The notes under the pieces were generated by a model. That model was not told where the DNA came from and did not search any database. It saw only the letters and a list, made by a program, of their open reading frames with translations. A stretch of 23,926 nucleotides of DNA from VMGX01 sp038065915. Lineage in GTDB: Bacteria; Patescibacteriota; Minisyncoccia; Phycocordibacterales; 21-14-all-36-13. This document shows positions 1-6,530 of the stretch, in pieces (the stretch's first letter is position 1; each line of letters begins with the position of its first letter). Location: NCBI GenBank assembly GCA_038065915.1, contig JBBTPZ010000008.1:1-23926 (forward strand). The letters run 5' to 3'. Position numbers and translations under genes: made by a program.

Positions 1-1
1 G

Positions 2-74
2 AGCCACTTGTCAGATTCGAACTGACGACATCCACTTTACAAAAGTGGCGCTCTACCAACTGAGCTAAAGTGGC
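2..74 (-). tRNA. tRNA-Thr (anticodon UGU)
   Basis: On the minus strand the sequence folds as a full cloverleaf. The acceptor GCCACTT (68-74) pairs with AAGTGGC (3-9), the D arm is GCTC/GAGC, the anticodon stem CCACT/AGTGG carries the loop TTTGTAA, and the T arm is GTCAG-TTCGAAT-CTGAC. The loop gives anticodon TGT, which decodes ACA and other Thr codons. The discriminator is T at position 2. The visible base after it does not decide whether CCA is encoded, because the window ends there. An AT-rich -10-like stretch lies just upstream near 80-95. Confidence 0.96.
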
Positions 75-114
75 ATAATTTTATTTTATCCATATTTTTA
101 AAAAACCATCTTTT

Positions 115-141
115 ACTATCTTATTTATGTAATAAGATAGT
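115..141 (-). terminator. AT-rich hairpin after the rpsB-tsf-ORF group
   Basis: There is a perfect 11-bp stem (115-125 with 131-141) and a 5-nt loop, immediately after the stop codon of the 147-563 gene. On the minus strand the run of T does not follow at once (AAAAGATGG, then TTTTTT), so it is a weak intrinsic terminator or a 3' stabilising hairpin that separates this group from the tRNA. Confidence 0.5.
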
Positions 142-146
142 ATATA

Positions 147-563
147 TTAAACTATCGTATTATCAATATCTGGCCTATTTTCATTACTTTCTTTCTTAAA
201 ATCCGCAATATCATTGAGAAATGATGACACTTCCCCATCTCTTCTTAAAACTTTTTTACCCATAATGATATTTACTATTTTTGAATCGCTGTTTTTTATT
301 TTTCTTATTACAATGTAAAAAATTTTAACAACAAAAACTTTTATTTCATTATAAATAAATAAAGCAAATCTTATCGCATTTCGTCTATTAAAATGTGATG
401 CGTAAAAATTTAATACTGATAAGTGTTTTCTTGTCTTTCTTTCAATATTATTTTTAATATTTTCTGATATAACAACTCTGTCTTTTTGAAATTCAAATAT
501 TTTAACAGAAAAAAGCAAAGCCAGTCCTAATAAAGATATTATAAATATAATATAACTAAACAT
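147..563 (-). CDS. hypothetical membrane-anchored protein downstream of tsf
   Basis: This 138-aa protein has one clear N-terminal transmembrane helix (about residues 3-22, MFSYIIFIISLLGLALLFSV). A very basic middle follows (about 30-95, rich in Lys/Arg/Asn/Ile), which may contain a second weak hydrophobic stretch near 75-88, and then an acidic tail. The ATG starts 4 nt after the tsf stop codon, so it is probably co-translated from the rpsB-tsf mRNA. I recognise no family. The basic region next to a membrane anchor could contact nucleic acid or the ribosome at the membrane, but that is only a guess from charge and neighbours. Confidence 0.75.
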   Translation of the reverse strand: MFSYIIFIISLLGLALLFSVKIFEFQKDRVVISENIKNNIERKTRKHLSVLNFYASHFNRRNAIRFALFIYNEIKVFVVKIFYIVIRKIKNSDSKIVNIIMGKKVLRRDGEVSSFLNDIADFKKESNENRPDIDNTIV

Positions 564-567
564 AGCA

Positions 568-1155
568 TTATTTTCCCATTACAGAAAAACGAGTAAACCT
601 TGTTATTTCTATTTTCTCGCCAAATTTTTGTGTTGCTGATTCCACTAAATTTCTTATTGTATTGTCAGGATTTTTTATGAAACTTTGTTCTAAAAGAACT
701 TTGTCCTTAAAATATGAGTGTAATTTCCCTTCCAAAATTTTCTCTCGTAATTCAGTTGGTTTATTTTTAACTTCCTCTTCAAAAACCTCCGCCGCTGTTT
801 TTTTATCTCCCTCTGTTATTTCTTCTAGATTTAAAAAAGTCGGATTCATCGCAACAACTTGCATGGCTATGTTATATGCCAAATCTTTGAATTCTTGATT
901 TCTTGCAACAAAATCTGTTTCGCATACCATTTCAATCATTGCCCCAACTGTACCATTTGTGTGAACATATGTTGAAATTAAACCTGCGCCGATTTTTCTA
1001 TCAGATTTTTTTGAGGCGACCTCATTTCCCCTTTTTTGTAATACAACTAATGCTTTCGCCATATCGCCACCGACACTTTCAAGCGCTTTTTTACACTGCA
1101 TTATTGAAACTCCTGTTTTATCACGAAGTTCTTTTATGAGTTCTGTTGTAATCAT
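568..1155 (-). CDS. tsf: translation elongation factor Ts
   Basis: EF-Ts is the nucleotide exchange factor that recycles EF-Tu-GDP to EF-Tu-GTP in the cytoplasm. The N-terminal UBA-like domain (residues 1-45, with DKTGVSIMQCKKAL and GGDMAKA) is followed by the conserved TDFVARN motif (80-86), which contacts EF-Tu. A single core subdomain ends with GEKIEITRFTRF. At 195 aa it is much shorter than the E. coli protein (283 aa) and keeps only part of the dimerisation core, as in other reduced genomes. It follows rpsB by 29 nt, the classic rpsB-tsf order. No Shine-Dalgarno sequence is visible ahead of the ATG. Confidence 0.97.
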   Translation of the reverse strand: MITTELIKELRDKTGVSIMQCKKALESVGGDMAKALVVLQKRGNEVASKKSDRKIGAGLISTYVHTNGTVGAMIEMVCETDFVARNQEFKDLAYNIAMQVVAMNPTFLNLEEITEGDKKTAAEVFEEEVKNKPTELREKILEGKLHSYFKDKVLLEQSFIKNPDNTIRNLVESATQKFGEKIEITRFTRFSVMGK

Positions 1156-1184
1156 AAATTGAAATAAATAGTTTTAATAAAAAA

Positions 1185-1907
1185 TTATATTTTGGATTTC
1201 CCGGCGTTTTGTGCAATCTTACAAACTTCTACTATTTGGTTCACAAAAAAACTTACACTAGCCAAAGAAGAATCGTTTGCTGGGATTGGATAATCTATAT
1301 TAGTAAAATCACAATCAGAACTAGAAAGAGCTATTATTGGTATCTTTTTTATTATTGCTTCGGCAATAGCATTTTTTTCTTTTCTAGAATCAATTACAAA
1401 CAAAGCCGTTGGTAAATTTGGCATTGACACAATTCCACCAAAACTTTCTTCAAGTTTTTTAATTTCTCTATCCATAAGTAATCTTTCTTTTTTTGTATGT
1501 TTTGAGAATTCTCCTTTTTCCTTTTTTTCTTTCATATCAACTAATCTTTTAACTCTTTTTTTTATTTCAGGAAAATTTGTCAATGTTCCACCAATCCATC
1601 TGCCGGCAACATATGGCTGAAGAGCGGATTCCGCGCCATATTGAATAACATTTTTAAATTCATTTTTACCAGAAACAAAAATAATCTGTTTGCCGTTTTC
1701 AATAATAGATTTTACAAACTCTTTTGCCGATTCAAGCGCTTTTTCTGTTTTTTCTAAATCAAAAATTTCTACTCTGTTTTTTACACCAAATATATACTTT
1801 TTTGCAGACGGGTGTCTCCTTGATTTTGAATAACCGTAATGAGCACCAGATTTAAACATTTGTTCAATAATAGCGTTATTTTCTGTTTTTTCCATTTTCT
1901 TTTCCAT
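1185..1907 (-). CDS. rpsB: 30S ribosomal protein uS2
   Basis: uS2 bridges the head and body of the small subunit. The 240-aa protein shows GAHYGYSKSRRHPSAKKYIFG near the N-terminus, the signature RWIGGTLTNF in the middle, and the C-terminal block ALFVIDSRKEKNAIAEA...PIIALSSSDCDFTNIDYPIPANDSS. Two nearby ATGs are possible (residues 1 and 5). The first sits 9 nt after a -10 box at 1917-1922 and there is no Shine-Dalgarno sequence, so the first ATG with an almost leaderless mRNA is preferred. It heads the rpsB-tsf-hypothetical group. Confidence 0.98.
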   Translation of the reverse strand: MEKKMEKTENNAIIEQMFKSGAHYGYSKSRRHPSAKKYIFGVKNRVEIFDLEKTEKALESAKEFVKSIIENGKQIIFVSGKNEFKNVIQYGAESALQPYVAGRWIGGTLTNFPEIKKRVKRLVDMKEKKEKGEFSKHTKKERLLMDREIKKLEESFGGIVSMPNLPTALFVIDSRKEKNAIAEAIIKKIPIIALSSSDCDFTNIDYPIPANDSSLASVSFFVNQIVEVCKIAQNAGKSKI

Positions 1908-1916
1908 TTATAAATT

Positions 1917-1922
1917 AATATA
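1917..1922 (-). promoter_or_regulatory. -10 box of rpsB
   Basis: TATATT on the minus strand lies 9 nt before the rpsB ATG, so transcription would start about 1-3 nt before the start codon. No good -35 hexamer was identified. Confidence 0.5.
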
Positions 1923-1967
1923 TATTGTGAGAGTTTAACAGAAGAAGCGTTATTTTGCAAGACGAAC

Positions 1968-2000
1968 TCATAAAATCACGAAATCATAAAATCATAAAAT
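1968..2000. repeat. degenerate 8-bp tandem repeat (TCATAAAA)
   Basis: The unit TCATAAAA occurs about four times in a row, with one variant TCACGAAA, between the prfA stop and the rpsB promoter. It is a simple sequence repeat with no sign of coding. Confidence 0.6.
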
Positions 2001-2036
2001 CAACTAAATCAAAAATAAAAAGAGAATTTCTAAATT

Positions 2037-2990
2037 TCACAAATATTCCAATGGATTTTCAAGTTTATCAATAATATCTTCCATGTGACCTGCCATTATA
2101 TTTTCAATGTTATGCCAAGATTCTTTAATGCGGTGGTCTGTAATTCTATCTTGAAGGTAATTATATGTTCTTATTTTTTCAGACCTATCTCCAGAACCAA
2201 TCTGTGATTTTCTTTCTAGCGACAATTTTTTTACTTCTTCTTCATCATGAATGACTTCAAGTTTTGCCTGTAAAATACTCATGGCTTTTTCACGATTTTT
2301 TAATTGACTTCTTTCTTCAGTGCATCTAACGGCAATTCCGGTTGGTTTGTGTATCAGACGAACGGCTGTTTCAACTTTATTTACATTTTGTCCTCCAGCT
2401 CCGCCAGAACGAGAAAATTCCATTTCAATATCCGATGGATTTATTTCTATATTTTTTTTCTTTCTAATGGGCAAAACAGCAACAGATGCTGTTGAGGTGT
2501 GTATTCTTCCAGATTTTTCAGTGGCAGGAATTCTTTGAACACGATGCACTCCTGTTTCAAAACGCATTTTTTTATAAACATCTTTTCCTCTAATTTCAAA
2601 AATTACTTCTTTATAACCACCGAGTGAGTTTCTTGATTCGTCTATTTTTTTAAAACTCCATCCGTTAAATTCAGCAAATTTTTGATACATTAAAGATAAG
2701 TCCTCTGCAAAAATAGATGCTTCATCCCCACCTGCACCTGCGCGAACTTCTATAATTATTTCATTTGGAAATTCTTCCTCTTCTTTTTCGGACAAAATTA
2801 TTTCTTGAATCTGTTTTTCTATTGCTTCTTTTTGAATCATAACGGAAGACAACTCGTTTTCGGCAAGCTCTTTCATTTCAATATCTTTCATCATTTTTCT
2901 AATTTCTTCTTCTTCTTTGGAAAGTCGTTCATATTCCTTTGTTAGAAAAGATGTTTTTGGATTCTTTTTTAATTCTTCTATATTATTCAT
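2037..2990 (-). CDS. prfA: peptide chain release factor 1
   Basis: RF1 recognises UAA and UAG and triggers peptidyl-tRNA hydrolysis. The codon-reading tripeptide PAT (155-157, within HRVQRIPATEKSGRIHTS) is the RF1-type PxT rather than the RF2-type SPF. The catalytic GGQ is at 199-201 (SGGAGGQNVNK). At 317 aa it is shorter than E. coli RF1 (360 aa), mainly in the N-terminal coiled-coil domain. Its own stop is TGA, which RF1 does not read, so an RF2 should be encoded elsewhere and TGA is not reassigned here. An extended -10 (TGTTATAAT, core at 3022-3027) gives it a leader of about 25 nt. Confidence 0.97.
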   Translation of the reverse strand: MNNIEELKKNPKTSFLTKEYERLSKEEEEIRKMMKDIEMKELAENELSSVMIQKEAIEKQIQEIILSEKEEEEFPNEIIIEVRAGAGGDEASIFAEDLSLMYQKFAEFNGWSFKKIDESRNSLGGYKEVIFEIRGKDVYKKMRFETGVHRVQRIPATEKSGRIHTSTASVAVLPIRKKKNIEINPSDIEMEFSRSGGAGGQNVNKVETAVRLIHKPTGIAVRCTEERSQLKNREKAMSILQAKLEVIHDEEEVKKLSLERKSQIGSGDRSEKIRTYNYLQDRITDHRIKESWHNIENIMAGHMEDIIDKLENPLEYL

Positions 2991-3021
2991 GTTATATGCG
3001 GACTAAATGCGGACAGATTAA

Positions 3022-3030
3022 ATTATAACA
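3022..3030 (-). promoter_or_regulatory. extended -10 promoter of prfA
   Basis: TGT-TATAAT is read on the minus strand. It directly abuts the T-rich end of the rpmE terminator, so terminator and promoter are back to back. Confidence 0.5.
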
Positions 3031-3070
3031 GAAAAAGCGTTCCGTTTTCAAAACAGATACGCTTTTTGTT
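3028..3070 (-). terminator. intrinsic terminator of rpmE
   Basis: Stem 3032-3039 / 3060-3067 (AAAAAGCG/CGCTTTTT) has a 20-nt loop and its 3' arm ends in TTTTT. It lies 10 nt after the rpmE stop codon. Confidence 0.65.
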
Positions 3071-3076
3071 TGTTAC

Positions 3077-3451
3077 TTATTTTTTAGTTTTTGATGTTTT
3101 GCCTTCCCCGCCTGTAACTCCATGCGTAGCATTGTGGGCAGGTTGTTTTGTTGCCCTAGTACCACCAACTTTCGGCTGGGCTACGGGGTAAACTTTTTTG
3201 TCTCCCTTCGGGAGATCCCTCGTAGGGGAACTTTCTTGTTTTTTTGTCTCCGCCTTTGCCATTCTTGTTTTGAATTTTTCAACTCTTCCTGCAGTATCAA
3301 CTATTTTTTCATTACCCGTAAAAAAAGGATGGCAAGCACCGCAAATTTCCACATTTATTTTTTCTAATGTGGAACCTGTCTCAAATTTATTTCCGCAAGC
3401 GCAAGTAACCTTGGCTTTTGGGTAATATTTCGGGTGAATATCCTTTTTCAT
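3077..3451 (-). CDS. rpmE: 50S ribosomal protein bL31 with a long C-terminal tail
   Basis: The start is the ATG at 3451 (MKKDIHPKYYPKAKVTCACG). An upstream in-frame extension would read through a terminator hairpin and is rejected. Zn-binding cysteines are C17, C19, C37 and C40 (CACG and CGACH), so this is the zinc-containing form. The normal L31 body ends near residue 65. A tail of about 55 residues follows, rich in Lys, Gly, Thr and Gln. The part SPTRDLPKGD is the translation of a REP-like DNA repeat at 3201-3229. The upstream region holds two promoters and a terminator, suggesting attenuation. Confidence 0.93.
   Translation of the reverse strand: MKKDIHPKYYPKAKVTCACGNKFETGSTLEKINVEICGACHPFFTGNEKIVDTAGRVEKFKTRMAKAETKKQESSPTRDLPKGDKKVYPVAQPKVGGTRATKQPAHNATHGVTGGEGKTSKTKK
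3201..3229 (-). repeat. REP-like double hairpin, copy A (inside rpmE)
   Basis: CTCCC-TTC-GGGAG is followed by ATCCC-TCGTA-GGGGA, two adjacent short stems. It is clearly related to copies at 6480-6509 and 17280-17310. Here it is translated as SPTRDLPKGD in the L31 tail. The 12-mer TTTTTTGTCTCC occurs at 3194-3205 and again at 3240-3251, flanking it. Confidence 0.75.
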
Positions 3452-3460
3452 AACTAAAAC

Positions 3461-3489
3461 AGAATAGCACAAAAAAAATAAAAAAACAA
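3461..3489 (-). promoter_or_regulatory. leaderless-type promoter of rpmE overlapping the attenuator T-tract
   Basis: On the minus strand, TTGTTT (3484-3489), a 17-nt spacer and TATTCT (3461-3466) preceded by TGC form an extended -10 promoter ending 9 nt before the rpmE ATG. Confidence 0.45.
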
Positions 3490-3527
3490 AAGAGGCGTTG
3501 AATAAATTCAACGCCTCTTTTGTTTTT
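3482..3527 (-). terminator. 22-bp perfect hairpin terminator ahead of rpmE
   Basis: Arms 3482-3503 and 3506-3527 pair perfectly around a 2-nt loop, with the core AGAGGCGTTGAAT. On the minus strand it is followed by TTTTTTTATTTTTTTT. It ends 30 nt upstream of the rpmE start codon. Confidence 0.8.
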
Positions 3528-3575
3528 ATTATTAAAAACTATTTAAAAGAACTTGAATTTTTCAAATTCTCTATC
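3482..3575 (-). ncRNA. rpmE leader RNA or small RNA ending in a terminator
   Basis: A transcript starting near 3575 from the promoter at 3580-3608 would run about 95 nt. It contains a small hairpin (GAATTT-GAA-AAATTC) and then a very strong terminator hairpin. Because rpmE starts 30 nt beyond the terminator, it can be read as an attenuated L31 leader; Rfam holds several unrelated L31 leader families in other phyla. Alternatively it is a free-standing small RNA. The sequence does not decide between the two. Confidence 0.5.
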
Positions 3576-3579
3576 CAGT

Positions 3580-3608
3580 ATGATATAACAAACTGCCCAA
3601 AAAGTCAA
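3580..3608 (-). promoter_or_regulatory. strong promoter upstream of the rpmE attenuator
   Basis: TTGACT (3603-3608), a 17-nt spacer and TATCAT (3580-3585) are read on the minus strand. This is one of the two best consensus promoters in the window; the other drives the RNA at 8709-8854. Confidence 0.7.
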
Positions 3609-3626
3609 ATATTTTATTTTTGAGTT

Positions 3627-3670
3627 AAAGAACCACTTTCTAATTCGCGCGAATTAGAAAGTGGTTCTTT
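3627..3670. repeat. perfect 44-bp palindrome (CTAATTCGCGCGAATTAG core)
   Basis: The arms 3627-3648 and 3649-3670 are exact reverse complements with no unpaired centre. The core CTAATTCGCGCGAATTAG recurs at 16781-16818 and 17180-17203. It lies between the lytic transglycosylase stop and the rpmE promoter. There is no run of T after it on either strand, so it is not a typical intrinsic terminator. Confidence 0.9.
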
Positions 3671-3706
3671 GCTTTCTTGCTTTCTTGCTTTCTTGCTTTC
3701 TTGCTT
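3671..3706. repeat. 8-bp tandem repeat GCTTTCTT x4.5
   Basis: Four exact copies of GCTTTCTT plus half a copy run from the palindrome to the stop codon of the lytic transglycosylase. It is a simple repeat of the slipped-strand type, but since it lies after the stop it should not change the protein. Confidence 0.85.
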
Positions 3707-5010
3707 CATTGATTCAAGATATCTATCTGTTTTTGATACATATCAGCTAAATCCATAACCTCATCTCCGTAAAATGAATATGCCGGTTTTGATGCATTTG
3801 TCCACCCGGCAAAATATCTTAACGCTGCAAGTTTTTCAGAACTTCTGGTACCTTTTTTTGCGCCATTATCTGCCAGTAAAATCGCAGAAGCGGTAAAAGC
3901 GTCAAATGGGTCCCATGGGTTTGGAATACTGTGTCCAGTTAAACTTGCAATTCTTTTTTCATACATAACCCATGTTGAAGGAATAAATTGTGCCGGCCCC
4001 ATAGCTCCTCCCCATCCATACCAAGGTTTTTTTGAAACAGGCATCATGTCAGGATCAAAACCCAATTGGTCGGTAATTTCTTGAAATACCGGTCTGTCTC
4101 TTGTTGGATGCATATCTGTTTTCCAATTACCTGTCCCGACATTTTGTCCAAGATTTGATTCTTCTGCTATAACTCCCAAAATCAATGCTGGTCTGACTCC
4201 TGTTTTTTTGCCAGCAGATGTTGCATACTCAAGCGCCTTTTCAAAAGATATAGCAGTAGAACCTCTAAGTGTAAACAATTCTGAACGAATTTCCGCAGCA
4301 GATTTTTGTTTTTCTTTTAGAATTTTTTGATATATGACTTCTTCTCCCTTGCTTATACTTAAAATTTGTTTCTTTTCCGCTTTTTGTGATTCAATTTTCT
4401 TTTTCTCTCTATTTTGGATATCTTTTAATTCTATCTCTGCCGTTCTTTTATCTACCAAAGATTCTTTTTGTATATTTGTTACATTTTTTGTTTCTTCTAT
4501 CTGTGAAAACGAATCTGAAAGAGCGGTCTCAATCGATGTAAACATATCAACGTCTTCAAAAAAATCCGAAAGGTTTTTATTACTCAAAACAACTTCAACA
4601 AGCGAGAAAGAATCTATTTCATTTCTTTTTTTAATTAATTGGGCTAAAGATTTTTTCTCTTTGATTATTTTTTCGTTCAAAGAGAATATTTTTGTTTCTT
4701 TTCCTCTTATGTCATCCGACAGTTTTGATATTGTTATCTCTCTTGCGCGAATATTTAATTCTGATTTTTTTATTTCAGCGTCTATAATTGCTATATCTCT
4801 TTCTAACGATTGCGATTGAGCTTTTTTACTGTCAAGAATTGCCTGTTGATGACCTATTTCCTGTTCAAGTTTTGATAATTCACTCTCAAGTTGATTTCTG
4901 CGAGAACTTACTTGTTCTTGAGCTGTTTCTGCAAAAGCCACACCACCAAAAGATAATGTCATCAAAAATATAACCGCCAAAAGAAACGGCAGGTAATTGT
5001 GTTTCCACAT
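3706..5010 (-). CDS. secreted coiled-coil lytic murein transglycosylase (MltB/SLT-2 type)
   Basis: The 434-aa protein begins with a signal peptide ending AFA at about residue 27. A long coiled coil follows (about 30-250; heptad-rich, as in the N-terminal halves of EnvC, CwlO and PcsB). The C-terminal catalytic domain (about 262-434) resembles MltB/GH103 transglycosylases: VIAEESNLG holds the likely catalytic Glu, and GGAMGPAQFIPSTW and NPWDPFDAFTASAILLADNGA are family motifs. It would cleave peptidoglycan glycan strands with formation of 1,6-anhydro ends outside the membrane. The coiled coil suggests recruitment by a membrane partner such as an FtsEX-like complex (inference). A TATAAT box lies 10 nt before the ATG. 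Confidence 0.9.
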   Translation of the reverse strand: MWKHNYLPFLLAVIFLMTLSFGGVAFAETAQEQVSSRRNQLESELSKLEQEIGHQQAILDSKKAQSQSLERDIAIIDAEIKKSELNIRAREITISKLSDDIRGKETKIFSLNEKIIKEKKSLAQLIKKRNEIDSFSLVEVVLSNKNLSDFFEDVDMFTSIETALSDSFSQIEETKNVTNIQKESLVDKRTAEIELKDIQNREKKKIESQKAEKKQILSISKGEEVIYQKILKEKQKSAAEIRSELFTLRGSTAISFEKALEYATSAGKKTGVRPALILGVIAEESNLGQNVGTGNWKTDMHPTRDRPVFQEITDQLGFDPDMMPVSKKPWYGWGGAMGPAQFIPSTWVMYEKRIASLTGHSIPNPWDPFDAFTASAILLADNGAKKGTRSSEKLAALRYFAGWTNASKPAYSFYGDEVMDLADMYQKQIDILNQ

Positions 5011-5020
5011 ATTGCTTAAT

Positions 5021-5026
5021 ATTATA
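5021..5026 (-). promoter_or_regulatory. -10 box of the transglycosylase gene
   Basis: A perfect TATAAT on the minus strand lies 10 nt before the ATG, predicting a leader of only about 2-4 nt. No Shine-Dalgarno sequence is present. Confidence 0.6.
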
Positions 5027-5072
5027 CTAAATTTAAGACATAAAAAGAAAACTTTAAATATTTTTTATATGT

Positions 5073-5126
5073 GCTATATTGTGTTTGAATTTAAATTTAA
5101 ACGAATGTTCTTTAAATAACTTGGAG
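5073..5126 (+). promoter_or_regulatory. promoter and ribosome binding site of the 5132 gene
   Basis: TGC-TATATT (5072-5080) is an extended -10. GGAG at 5123-5126 lies 5 nt before the ATG at 5132 and is one of the few clear Shine-Dalgarno sequences in the window. It decides the start codon and supports the plus-strand reading of this region. Confidence 0.55.
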
Positions 5127-5131
5127 AAAAA

Positions 5132-5554
5132 ATGGAAGTTATGGCAAAAATATTGTTTGCTTTGAATCTTTTAATTGCCGGTTTTCTTCTTTTGGCATTA
5201 ATCGAACCATCCACAGCATTATCAAATGGCAATTTTGTAAACAATCCAACATTGTTTACTTTTACATTTATAGTAAATGTTGTGTGTTTGTATATATTCA
5301 TCGAAGAATGTATACCATATATCACTGTTTCTATGTTGCCGGGAATCATTTTTGATTCCAGAATTTTGTATCTTTTTGTTATTGTTTCCACAATAACACT
5401 CAATGTTGTAACAATATTAAATGAATTTCCATTAAATATCGGCACAGATAAATTTCCACATTCAATGATTTTGTCTGTAACGTACATTTATTTCATTTGT
5501 GTCGTCGTGATGTTGGCAAAAGATTTTTTCCCAAAGAAAAAACAAGTAGTATAA
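5132..5554 (+). CDS. hypothetical four-helix membrane protein
   Basis: The 140-aa protein has four hydrophobic segments (about residues 5-28, 40-58, 76-95 and 114-130) separated by short loops, and a basic C-terminus FFPKKKQVV. It has its own extended -10, a GGAG ribosome binding site and an intrinsic terminator, so it is a single-gene transcript running against its neighbours. No family is recognised. An open minus-strand frame of similar length (5074-5487) overlaps it but has no initiation signals and looks like a shadow. Confidence 0.8.
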   Translation: MEVMAKILFALNLLIAGFLLLALIEPSTALSNGNFVNNPTLFTFTFIVNVVCLYIFIEECIPYITVSMLPGIIFDSRILYLFVIVSTITLNVVTILNEFPLNIGTDKFPHSMILSVTYIYFICVVVMLAKDFFPKKKQVV

Positions 5555-5558
5555 AATC

Positions 5559-5588
5559 AAAAGAGAGGAAAATGCCTCTCTTTTTTAA
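5559..5588 (+). terminator. intrinsic terminator of the 5132 gene
   Basis: Stem AAGAGAGG/CCTCTCTT (5561-5568 / 5575-5582), loop AAAATG, then TTTT. It starts 4 nt after the stop codon. Confidence 0.85.
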
Positions 5589-5604
5589 TTATAAAAAAAT
5601 TACT

Positions 5605-5637
5605 TGTCCCGTTAAATACAAAGTATATTTAACTTGG
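5605..5637. repeat. short CTTGTCCCGT...ACTTGG hairpin
   Basis: CTTGTCCCGTTAAATAC, a 3-nt loop, and GTATATTTAACTTGG form an imperfect stem after the rplY stop. Similar CTTGyCCCGT...ACTGGG stems occur at 8876-8943 and inside the element copies at 11844-11872 and 23694-23724. Confidence 0.45.
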
Positions 5638-5651
5638 ATGGATTAAAAATC

Positions 5652-6344
5652 TTATTTAGAAGTTTTTGACTTATCTGTGTCTGCCTGTAGTTTTTTGTCT
5701 GTACTTGCAGGTTCTTCTCCCTCTTTTTCTTCCTTGCCTTTCTTTTCAACTTCAATTGATGATAGGTCTGCTTCAACAGCAGGAAGTTCTTCCTTTTCTT
5801 CTTTTGGTTGTTCAACCAAAACTACAATTTCTTCTTGTTCTTCTGTTGTTTTAACTCCTTTAGGAAACTTCAAGTCCTTAATTGCAATATGACCATCAAT
5901 TTCAGTAATACTTGATACATCAACAATAATTTCATGAGGCAAATTGTTTGGTTCTGCTTCAACTTCAATTTCATGCAAAATTTTAACAAGAGCGCCTCCA
6001 AAATTTTTAACTGCCGGTGACTCACCAATAAATTCAATCGGTACTGAAACTGTAACAGTTTGACCTTTTTCTACAATATAAAAATCAGCGTGCACTGGCT
6101 CGTCTGTAACAGGATGTAATTGAACATCATGTATAAGCGCCTGCATTTCTGTATTTCCATTTTTTATATTAAAAACACCAGATTCACCAACATCTTTCCA
6201 CATTTTCTTAAATTGAATCATTGAAACTAAAACAGGCGTGGATTCCGTTTTTTTACCATAATAAACAGCAGGCATATTGTCCTCATTTCTTATTTCTTCG
6301 GGGGTTTTTATTGCGTCTCTTTTTTTAACTTCTAATGTTTTCAT
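5652..6344 (-). CDS. rplY: 50S ribosomal protein bL25 (CTC/TL5 type)
   Basis: The start is the ATG at 6344 (MKTLEVKKRDAIKTPEEIR), since a -10 box lies just upstream; the longer in-frame reading would include the promoter. The N-terminal 5S rRNA-binding domain (about 1-90, with PAVYYG and ADFYIVEKGQ) is followed by the C-terminal TL5/CTC domain (about 95-180, GGALVKILHEIEVEAEPNNLPHEI). A charged tail of about 45 residues rich in Glu and Lys ends the 230-aa protein. The family binds 5S rRNA in the central protuberance and in many bacteria is a general stress protein. Confidence 0.95.
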   Translation of the reverse strand: MKTLEVKKRDAIKTPEEIRNEDNMPAVYYGKKTESTPVLVSMIQFKKMWKDVGESGVFNIKNGNTEMQALIHDVQLHPVTDEPVHADFYIVEKGQTVTVSVPIEFIGESPAVKNFGGALVKILHEIEVEAEPNNLPHEIIVDVSSITEIDGHIAIKDLKFPKGVKTTEEQEEIVVLVEQPKEEKEELPAVEADLSSIEVEKKGKEEKEGEEPASTDKKLQADTDKSKTSK

Positions 6345-6353
6345 GTCTGCAAA

Positions 6354-6382
6354 ATTATACAGAAACAAAGGCAAAATGCAAA
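6354..6382 (-). promoter_or_regulatory. promoter of rplY
   Basis: TTTGCA (6377-6382), a 17-nt spacer and TATAAT (6354-6359) are read on the minus strand. The ATG is 9 nt further on, so the mRNA should be almost leaderless. Confidence 0.7.
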
Positions 6383-6479
6383 TTCATGAATATTCTTTGT
6401 TTTTCATTTTGCGCCCATGTGATTAATGAGTGCAATATGTATGTGAACTTAGTCATAGTTTACATTTCATTAGAAATTA

Positions 6480-6509
6480 TCTCCATTCGGGAGATCTGCC
6501 GTAGGAAGA
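6480..6509 (-). repeat. REP-like double hairpin, copy B (after fba)
   Basis: It is related to 3201-3229 and 17280-17310 (CTCCATTCGGGAGATC... CCGTAGGA). It lies 22 nt after the fba stop codon. The 11-mer ATTAGAAATTA flanks it directly at 6469-6479 and 6520-6530. Confidence 0.65.
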
Positions 6510-6530
6510 GAAATTTAATATTAGAAATTA

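Noticed and set aside
2037..2039. Recoding of TGA as in Gracilibacteria/Absconditabacteria
   Set aside because: TGA ends prfA, the transglycosylase, DedA-RpiB and the chagasin-like protein at the expected positions, and no gene has internal TGA.
3452..3511. N-terminal extension of L31 by 20 residues
   Set aside because: It would be translated from the loop and arm of a 22-bp terminator hairpin and from the promoter; the ATG at 3451 begins the conserved MKKDIHP.
3627..3670. Intrinsic terminator of the transglycosylase gene
   Set aside because: The stem is perfect but lacks a T tract on either strand and has copies in other contexts, so it is listed as a repeat; a termination role cannot be excluded.
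4334..4819. Plus-strand frame of 161 codons inside the transglycosylase gene
   Set aside because: It is Ser/Phe-rich antisense of the coiled-coil region and has no start signals; a shadow.
5074..5487. Open minus-strand frame of 137 codons opposite the membrane protein at 5132-5554
   Set aside because: It has no promoter or ribosome binding site, while the plus-strand frame has an extended -10, GGAG and a terminator and encodes clear membrane helices.
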